A stretch of 60,572 nt of DNA. Origin: Christensenella sp. UBA4263. GTDB lineage: Bacteria; Bacillota; Clostridia; Christensenellales; Aristaeellaceae. The notes under the pieces were generated by a model. The model did no database searches. It was given only the letters and a program-made list of their open reading frames with translations, and was not told the DNA's origin. The DNA lies in NCBI GenBank assembly GCA_002395225.1, contig DGWH01000124.1:7971-68542 (forward strand). The letters run 5' to 3'. Below, in pieces: positions 54,484 through 60,572 of the stretch. Numbering within the stretch: position 1 is the stretch's first letter; every line of letters starts with the position of its first letter. A program made the translations under genes and the position numbers.

Positions 54484-56075
54484 GTGCAGGACGGAAGAAA
54501 GGATTGCTGATCCCGCTCCTGATGGTGCTGCTGTTTGTTTTAAGCGGATGCGGGAGTGAACCAAACCAGGTCAGGGAAACCGCAGAACCGATCACCTATG
54601 TGACGCCGACCCCGCAGCCCTCTCTGTCAGAGACGGCGGCAGGCGTTCTTTCCGGGATTGAAACCAGTCAGCTTGTGGTCTCCATTGTCTTTGAGGGCTA
54701 TGCGGATGATTCGGTTCTCAAATCCATCTGTCAGGTTCTGAATACCTATGATCTGGACGGCCTGTTTTTTGTGGACGGAAACACCGCCTATGAGTATCCG
54801 GAAATGGTGTCGTATCTGGTTGAATCCGGATATGAAATCGGAAATGCCGGAATGCGCCGGAAAAGTTCTTACAGACGGAACTCGGTCAGCACCAATGTGC
54901 ATCAGTTTGAGCGGACACAGCAGCTGATCTACAGTGCATCCGGCGTTTACCCGAAACTGGCCTGCCTCAATTCAATCGATTATACACAGTCGGTTCTTCA
55001 GGCAGTAACCGCCAGCGGCCTTTCGGGCGTGGTCAAACCGGATATCTACCTCAACCGTGAGAGCTTTGTTGAAAAGGAAGAAGTAGACACCTTTGTGGAA
55101 AGTCTGGTCCGGGGCAGCATCATCTCGCTGCATCTGGGCAATGCGGCCGGTACCTACGAGGAGGCAAACTCGGACCTGGTTGGACGGGTGTCTCTGGATC
55201 CGACGCCGAGCATTCTGGATTCCCAGGAAAAGGTCAGCGCGGTGGATCTGCATGTCAGCGAGATCCTGACATGGCTGATTGAATCCCTGACGCTGAACCA
55301 CTATACCATTGTGACGCCCTCTGAACTGCAGGAGGCGAAAGTCAATCTGGTCGGAAATCAGCTGGCGCTTCCGGCCAACTATTCGGAGCGTCTGATCAGC
55401 AGCAACTATTCGCTGCCCAAGACGGATACGCCGCTCGGCGTCACGGTGACCAGTGTGGCCTCGATAGGGGACTTTTATGATACGGTCTTTGTCGGGGATT
55501 CCATTATGGCCAACCTGATGAGCTATGTGAACTGGCGGCGTGAACGGGACGAGTTCTTCTGGGACGGTGCCCAGTTCCTGGTATCCTCAAAACTGACCCT
55601 GGAAAAGGCGCTGATCTCCGATGAGGGCGCAGCCGTTCTCCCCATGGTGGATGAACGACGAATCCACATTGATGATGCGCTGAGAATCCTGAAGGCACGG
55701 CGGGTATATCTGTGTCTCAGACCGGAAAATCTGAAGGCGTACTCGGAGGAACGGTATCTGACGAATCTGAAAGTGCTGGTTTACCAGATCCGGCAGAAAA
55801 ATCCGAACATCGATATCGTCATTCTCTCCATTCCGCCGGTCATTGCGGCCAGGAACGCGACGCCTTCCAACTGGCAGGTGTTCAACTACAACCTGATGGT
55901 CTGCAAGATGTGTGCCGAACACGGCATCACCTTCCTGGATATTGCCTATGCACTGCGCAATGACAAGGGTGCCCTGCGGGAGGAATACTGCCTGGATCCG
56001 GACAGTTACGGTTCACACCTGAACGATGCCGGATGCGAGGCACTGCTTAACTTCATTAACAACAACATTCCATAA
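54480..56075 (+). CDS. Lipoprotein: metal-less NodB-like domain plus SGNH hydrolase-like domain
   Basis: The 531 residues start with a lipoprotein signal (VLLFVLSGCGSE). Residues 60-280 follow the polysaccharide-deacetylase (NodB) fold (VSIVFEGYADD, DGLFFVDGNTAYEYPEMVSYL, GYEIGNAG, GSIISLHLG). The metal Asp of the TFDDG motif and the His-x3-His of the NHTYSH motif are absent. Residues 330-531 look like an SGNH hydrolase: FVGDSIMA (Ser341) and DSYGSHLNDAG (Asp508, His513; spacing wider than the usual Asp-x-x-His). That domain may act on O-acetyl groups. Tightly coupled to the coiled-coil gene. Confidence 0.7.
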   Translation: MSAGRKKGLLIPLLMVLLFVLSGCGSEPNQVRETAEPITYVTPTPQPSLSETAAGVLSGIETSQLVVSIVFEGYADDSVLKSICQVLNTYDLDGLFFVDGNTAYEYPEMVSYLVESGYEIGNAGMRRKSSYRRNSVSTNVHQFERTQQLIYSASGVYPKLACLNSIDYTQSVLQAVTASGLSGVVKPDIYLNRESFVEKEEVDTFVESLVRGSIISLHLGNAAGTYEEANSDLVGRVSLDPTPSILDSQEKVSAVDLHVSEILTWLIESLTLNHYTIVTPSELQEAKVNLVGNQLALPANYSERLISSNYSLPKTDTPLGVTVTSVASIGDFYDTVFVGDSIMANLMSYVNWRRERDEFFWDGAQFLVSSKLTLEKALISDEGAAVLPMVDERRIHIDDALRILKARRVYLCLRPENLKAYSEERYLTNLKVLVYQIRQKNPNIDIVILSIPPVIAARNATPSNWQVFNYNLMVCKMCAEHGITFLDIAYALRNDKGALREEYCLDPDSYGSHLNDAGCEALLNFINNNIP

Positions 56076-56143
56076 TTTCTGCGGGGCAGCACGCAGCTGC
56101 CCGGGCATATGACAATTTTGAAAAGTTTGAAAGGAGGGGGAAG

Positions 56144-58069
56144 ATGCTGAAACAACCCGGGAATCCACAGCAGCGCGAGGAACGCCGTAAACTGAAGTTC
56201 GGCTTTGAAATCGCGGCGCTGGCGGTTCTGCTTTTCATCCATGCATCATTATTCGGTCAGACGCTGAATGAGGAGAAGGTTGTGATTGAAACCTTTCCTT
56301 ACAAATATATCGACGCCTATGGCGGACATCTGCTGCATCCGCAGGATGCACAGGGATATCTGGCCACACAATACGGACAGCAGCATTTTGCCGCCATTGC
56401 CTATCCGACGATTTCCGACAATCCGGTGGGGGATCAGGTGAGCATCAACACCTTCCGTCTTCAGATGCAGGCACTGAGAAGGTCCGGCTATACCTCCATC
56501 ATGCCTATCGACGCGGAAACGTTTTATGAACTGGGGACCGGACTTCCTGAAAAGGCGGTCATGATCCTCCTTCTGGATGCGGCGGAGGAAAGCATTACGC
56601 AGGTGGAGGATATCCTGAACGAGGTTGGATTCTCCGCCGTGGTCTGCCACTATGCGGATGAGATTGGCCCTGAGGGCATCATCACGGGTGAAACCCTGGT
56701 CCGCCTGGCCAATACCGGGCGCATCAAGATCGGAACGCGGGGGTACAGCAGACGGTACATCAACGTCTTTGACCGGTATGAAAACTACCTGGGGAACCTT
56801 TCCGCAAAAGAGTTTGATGCGCTTGAGCCGTATATCGATGAAGATTATGAATTTGCGGAAACGGATTATATCCGAGATTCGGACCGGATTCCCACGGAAA
56901 CGGAATCCGCCATGCGTCTGCGCATTTCCAACAATTATCAGAAGATCCGCGATGTCTATCAGGGGATTCTCGGGACGCTGCCGCAGCTGTATGTCTTCAC
57001 CGAACCGAATACCGGTGCCTTCGGCAATGTAGAACTGGCCTCGATGATCAACGGAAACAACATCCGCCAGGATTACCCGATCAACTATAACCGGCAGGGA
57101 ACCTCGCTCAATACAAAGGATTCCTCTGCATACGATCTGAGCTATATCTTCGTTCCGGGCAACCAGCCGGTCAACCACCTTCTGATGCGGGTCTGGGATG
57201 ACACCGCGGATGAACAGAGCTTTGCCCTCGGCAATGAAAATGAAGCAGAGCGCTGGATGCTGGTCAACGGCGTGGCGGAATTTGGCAATACCAATATCAT
57301 CTTGACCACGGAACCGGATGGCGATGCCACCCTGGCGCTCCGCGGCCTCATGATAGATGACTGTGAGCTGACGGTGCGGATGCTTGGCAGCGCAGCAGGC
57401 AGACAGAGCGTCTATCTGAGGACGGACCGGTATACGCGTGCCGGAATCGAGATTTCGATCGAGGATGGCATCATGTATATCCGGGAGGCCGGACAGACAC
57501 TTGAAACCTGGATGCAGAAACCCATTTCCTTCATGCAGGCCACGGTTTCAAGGGAAGAGGAAGAGCTGGCCGGACGAATCGCCTATGCGAAAGCGATTCT
57601 TGAAAACGAACCGGATCAGGCACTGCGCAATCAGGCGCAGGAAACCCTGAATCAGCTGCAGCGCATCAAGGTCAAGGGAATCTCGGATGGTGCGGATTCG
57701 GCAAGCGCCCGGTACAGTTCCAGTACCCGGACCAATATTCTGCTCCACGTCCGTCTGATTGGAAACAAACTGACGGTCTGGGTGAACAATCAGGTGATCG
57801 TCTCCGATCTTGAGGTCAGGTCTCACGGACGCGGCGTGGTCGCGCTGGGGGCCGGTGTGACCGACGGATCGTACAAGGCGATGGATCCGGTGGATGTGGT
57901 CGACGGCATTTTCGAGGGACTTGAGGTCATGCCGGTCAATTCCAGCAACTCAGTCTACTATACCTATACAACGCGGATCGCCACAACCAGCCGGAGCTTT
58001 GCGGACAAGGCAGCATCCTTTGTGAGCCTTGCGATTGAGAAAGTACGTTCCGCGCTGACATTTAAATAA
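56144..58069 (+). CDS. Membrane-anchored PgaB-like NodB-fold protein with a C-terminal beta-sandwich
   Basis: An N-terminal anchor (EIAALAVLLFIHASLFG) holds a 641-residue extracytoplasmic protein. Residues 75-310 follow the PgaB/NodB layout (FAAIAYPTISDN, FRLQMQALRRSGYTSIMPI, KAVMILLLDAAEES). The DDG that binds metal reads DAA, and the His motif reads GTRGYSRR, so deacetylase activity is unlikely. Residues 350-620 look like a laminin/DUF1080-type beta-sandwich (SVYLRTDRYTRAGIEISIEDG, NKLTVWVNNQVIVSDLEV), a glycan-binding candidate. AAAGGAGGGGG precedes ATG 56144. Confidence 0.7.
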   Translation: MLKQPGNPQQREERRKLKFGFEIAALAVLLFIHASLFGQTLNEEKVVIETFPYKYIDAYGGHLLHPQDAQGYLATQYGQQHFAAIAYPTISDNPVGDQVSINTFRLQMQALRRSGYTSIMPIDAETFYELGTGLPEKAVMILLLDAAEESITQVEDILNEVGFSAVVCHYADEIGPEGIITGETLVRLANTGRIKIGTRGYSRRYINVFDRYENYLGNLSAKEFDALEPYIDEDYEFAETDYIRDSDRIPTETESAMRLRISNNYQKIRDVYQGILGTLPQLYVFTEPNTGAFGNVELASMINGNNIRQDYPINYNRQGTSLNTKDSSAYDLSYIFVPGNQPVNHLLMRVWDDTADEQSFALGNENEAERWMLVNGVAEFGNTNIILTTEPDGDATLALRGLMIDDCELTVRMLGSAAGRQSVYLRTDRYTRAGIEISIEDGIMYIREAGQTLETWMQKPISFMQATVSREEEELAGRIAYAKAILENEPDQALRNQAQETLNQLQRIKVKGISDGADSASARYSSSTRTNILLHVRLIGNKLTVWVNNQVIVSDLEVRSHGRGVVALGAGVTDGSYKAMDPVDVVDGIFEGLEVMPVNSSNSVYYTYTTRIATTSRSFADKAASFVSLAIEKVRSALTFK

Positions 58070-58175
58070 CCAACGCTGAGTCGGTTATGAAAAGACCTGT
58101 TCCATTTCCTGCCCGTTTGCAGATGGAATGGAACAGAGGAAAACCAAGAAAACGGATTGGAAGGGAGGCGGAAAG

Positions 58176-60521
58176 ATGGGTAAGAAAAAGGCGATGACAC
58201 TGGCCCTGCTGGTGGCGTTCGTGGCCATTGTAATCGTGGTGGTTCTCATGCTTCGGGGAAGAAGGGGAACACGGCAGGCCGGTTCGGAAGCCAATACCAG
58301 AGCACTGGTCTCCGTGGTTGACAATATGACGGCCGGTGATCTGAATGATGCCCTTGCCCGGTTCCGCCAGGTGTCCGATGAGGATACCATAAAGATTACA
58401 GAGAGCATGCCCCGGTTTACGGGTGAGCGGGTCAAGGTGGTCTTTACCGGAACGAGTTCTGTGGATACCATGGAAGCACTGGCAAACGTGCTTGAAGAAC
58501 GGAGCCTGAGCAGTACCTTCTTCTTTACGGAAGGGGAGCTGCGGACCAGCCAGAGAGTCATCGAGACACTGCTTGACCACGATCTGGAAGTGGGTCTGCT
58601 GTATGACAATCAGGGCGGCAGCATGACCGGGTCAAGCGGCGAGGAACTGGTGGCCAGTCTCTGTTCGCTGTCGTTCCTGTTCAGGGCAGGATACAACCTG
58701 ATCAAGGTTCCTGTCATGAGCCGGGAAACCCCCAGCATTACCGGCCTTCGGGCGGCAACGGCCTGCGGATTTTCCGAAGTGGTGGTCACGCATTCCGAAA
58801 TCAGCCTGGATGACTGTGTAAACGAGGAAGTTTCGCTGCAGCTGCTGCTTGGCGTTGTCCGCGGCGAAATCGTCCGCGTGCATCTTGAAAACGGCAATTC
58901 CGAGAAAGTCGTCAAGAACCTGACCGCCCTTCTGGATGCACTGGCCTCCACGAATTCACGGCTTAAGGCGCAGCAGCGGCTGGGGGTCTGGACGACGGAC
59001 TGGGGCCTTGCCTATCCGGTGCGCCGCATCGATACAACAGAGGAAGGCTGCATTTTTACCTTTGCGGATCTGGGAAATCAGAAGGAACTTGACTATGTTT
59101 TGCAGACGCTGAAATCACTGAACGGCAAGGCGCTGTTCTATGTGACGCTGAACGAAGCCGTTCATGAAAAGGACAAGGTGCGTCAGGTTCTGGCGGATGG
59201 GCATGATCTCGGCATTTATGTCCCGGATATCGATTCACCGACGGCAGAGGAATACCTGACGGAGATGATTGCCTGTGAGGAGGAAATCCGGCTGCAGTTC
59301 GGTTATAATAATGAACTGCCGGTGTATGTTCCCTATGATCAGGAATTCAATCTGCTGAAAGCCGCGTCGGCCGGCGGATTCTCTCTGGCTACCTCGTATC
59401 TGTTCCCGGTGCGTCCGCAGGACACCAGGCGGGTGGATGATGAAGAGGAGATCATGCTGGACATCCTGTCCCGCTTTGACCGCACCATTAACCGGGGCGA
59501 GCTGGTTCACTTCGATATGAATCAGTTTATCTACAGTGATGAAATGTCCGGTGAGCTGATCCGCCGGTTTGCGGAGGAGCGCAGTGTGTATCCGCTGCAC
59601 GGCTTCCATGCCATGATCAACAATACGCCGCGGCTGTGGCTGTATCCTCTTGAGGACAGCAAGGTCCTGCCGCGGGTGCGGAACCGGATCCGGCGCGGCC
59701 AGCTGAGGACCACCCTGATGGCCGAGATGACGGAGCACTACATCGGGTCGCCGCAGTTGGAAGAGGAAACGATTCTGGATTTCAGTGAGCAGGAAATCCG
59801 TTCCATTGACAAGACCGGCGTTATCAAGAATTCCCGGAATGAGGTGTATCTGACCTTCAATGACGCCGACATGGATGCGTTTGTGACGCCGCTGCTCCAT
59901 GTACTCAAGAAACACGGGGCAAAGGCCACGTTCTTTGTCCGTACGGAAACTGCGGACTGGAACCCCAACCTGACACGCGCCATTGCCGAGGAAGGGCATG
60001 CGCTGGCGGTGCGGGCCGACAAGACCTTTAACACGGTCTATACCTTGGCATCGGCCAGTACCACGGAGGATATTCTGAGAAACCGTGAGGTAGCTCTGCG
60101 GGCCCTTCAGGGTGAATTCAAAACCGCCTATGATACGCTGATGCGGATCATGGGGGATATTCCGCTGAAAGACGGAACGCCGGCGCTGACTACCTATTTC
60201 CGGCCGCCCTATGACGGAATCAACCCGGTGGGCATGAATGCCGTGTTTGACAGCGGATTTTCCTGGTCCGTCGGCGGCGCCTATCTGAACATCGAGGGGA
60301 TTGAGCCCGAGCCGAATGAGGACGGGGAAGTGGAAAAATACTGGATCTACAGGGAAAACCAGCTCTCGGAAATGCTTGCAGCCACCAAGGGCGGAGCCGT
60401 TCTGTCCATCTCCTATGTCAACGATGAGGAAGTGGACCTGCCGGACCTGATCGACCAGTACCTGACCGCCGTCGGAAATAAATTCCGGTTTGTGCCTTTG
60501 ACAAATGTTTTGCCGCAGTAA
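58176..60521 (+). CDS. Membrane-anchored protein with three degenerate NodB-like domains
   Basis: A 781-residue protein with a single N-terminal helix (ALLVAFVAIVIVVVLML). Three consecutive NodB-like units begin near RVKVVFTGTSS, GCIFTFADLGN and VYLTFNDADMD. Each keeps the strand-helix pattern (STFFFTEG, KALFYVTLN, KATFFVRTE), yet none keeps Asp-Asp-Gly or the His pair. The third retains the motif-3 loop FRPPYDGINP. GGAAGGGAGG is seven bases before ATG 58176; a start 16 codons earlier has no ribosome binding site. It follows the PgaB-like gene and ends the visible operon. Confidence 0.7.
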   Translation: MGKKKAMTLALLVAFVAIVIVVVLMLRGRRGTRQAGSEANTRALVSVVDNMTAGDLNDALARFRQVSDEDTIKITESMPRFTGERVKVVFTGTSSVDTMEALANVLEERSLSSTFFFTEGELRTSQRVIETLLDHDLEVGLLYDNQGGSMTGSSGEELVASLCSLSFLFRAGYNLIKVPVMSRETPSITGLRAATACGFSEVVVTHSEISLDDCVNEEVSLQLLLGVVRGEIVRVHLENGNSEKVVKNLTALLDALASTNSRLKAQQRLGVWTTDWGLAYPVRRIDTTEEGCIFTFADLGNQKELDYVLQTLKSLNGKALFYVTLNEAVHEKDKVRQVLADGHDLGIYVPDIDSPTAEEYLTEMIACEEEIRLQFGYNNELPVYVPYDQEFNLLKAASAGGFSLATSYLFPVRPQDTRRVDDEEEIMLDILSRFDRTINRGELVHFDMNQFIYSDEMSGELIRRFAEERSVYPLHGFHAMINNTPRLWLYPLEDSKVLPRVRNRIRRGQLRTTLMAEMTEHYIGSPQLEEETILDFSEQEIRSIDKTGVIKNSRNEVYLTFNDADMDAFVTPLLHVLKKHGAKATFFVRTETADWNPNLTRAIAEEGHALAVRADKTFNTVYTLASASTTEDILRNREVALRALQGEFKTAYDTLMRIMGDIPLKDGTPALTTYFRPPYDGINPVGMNAVFDSGFSWSVGGAYLNIEGIEPEPNEDGEVEKYWIYRENQLSEMLAATKGGAVLSISYVNDEEVDLPDLIDQYLTAVGNKFRFVPLTNVLPQ

Positions 60522-60547
60522 CGTGACGGCTTAAAAAAGGAGCGGCT

Positions 60548-60564
60548 CTGTCGCGCAGCGACAG
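60548..60564 (+). other. Hairpin at the window edge
   Basis: CTGTCGC (60548-60554) pairs with GCGACAG (60558-60564) around GCA. It follows an AAAAAAGGAG stretch and has no T tail within the window, so whether it is a terminator or part of the next gene cannot be decided here. Confidence 0.4.
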
Positions 60565-60572
60565 TTAAGTCA

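Overview
The window looks like a chromosomal segment of an anaerobic, carbohydrate-degrading member of the Bacillota, most likely a gut- or rumen-type Clostridia. The evidence is AGGAGG-type ribosome binding sites on nearly every gene, consensus -35/-10 promoters with 17-base spacing, many U-tailed hairpin terminators, maltose-type ABC importers without their own ATPase, a type II lipobox on one lipoprotein, and several copies of the AAA-ATPase_like/PD-(D/E)XK family that is abundant in gut Clostridia. Lower taxonomy cannot be set from the sequence alone. I saw no tRNA, rRNA, CRISPR array, transposase or phage genes.

Layout. Positions 1-1000 hold a promoter/inverted-repeat/terminator unit and a 4'-phosphopantetheinyl transferase. 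Positions 1581-7277 are an alpha-galactoside/alpha-glucan block: a GH36 alpha-galactosidase, a second clan-D glycosidase and amylomaltase MalQ. Positions 7505-13538 hold a membrane metalloprotease with an HEACH site, an M29 aminopeptidase behind a structured leader, a SLOG protein fused to a helix-turn-helix, a shikimate kinase, acylphosphatase and a secreted PIG-L deacetylase. A minus-strand block (15395-21995) carries a sugar ABC importer (binding protein, two permeases), an alpha/beta hydrolase, a sugar isomerase/epimerase and a Gfo/Idh oxidoreductase, with a divergent LysR regulator at 22252. Around it lie three AAA-ATPase_like/PD-(D/E)XK proteins (13601, 23234, 27730), with an Rpn-like nuclease further on at 39702. 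A secreted FMN+FAD reductase is at 24971, and two paralogous 72-75-residue peptides of Nif11-leader type at 29587 and 30149.

Positions 30657-46811 form a plant-polysaccharide block: a GH4 enzyme with a CHEV motif (alpha-galacturonidase type), an Opp-type importer whose two ATPases are fused, a divergent GH127-like protein that has lost part of the Cys/Zn site, a GH51 alpha-L-arabinofuranosidase, a DUF6171-type Cys-rich protein and a canonical GH127 beta-L-arabinofuranosidase. Together these would take up and dismantle arabinose- and galacturonate-containing oligosaccharides. Housekeeping and accessory genes follow: DJ-1/PfpI, a GNAT acetyltransferase, enolase, and a GPH sugar symporter overlapping a radical SAM gene.

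The window ends with a tight four-gene operon (52765-60521): a DivIVA-like coiled coil, a lipoprotein with a metal-less NodB fold plus an SGNH domain, a membrane-anchored PgaB-like NodB/jelly-roll protein, and a protein with three NodB-like domains. By eye all five NodB domains have lost the metal-binding Asp/His set. This is the strongest candidate for an undescribed system, probably a cell-envelope or exopolysaccharide scaffold. Functions are assigned from motifs read by eye; no database search was run.
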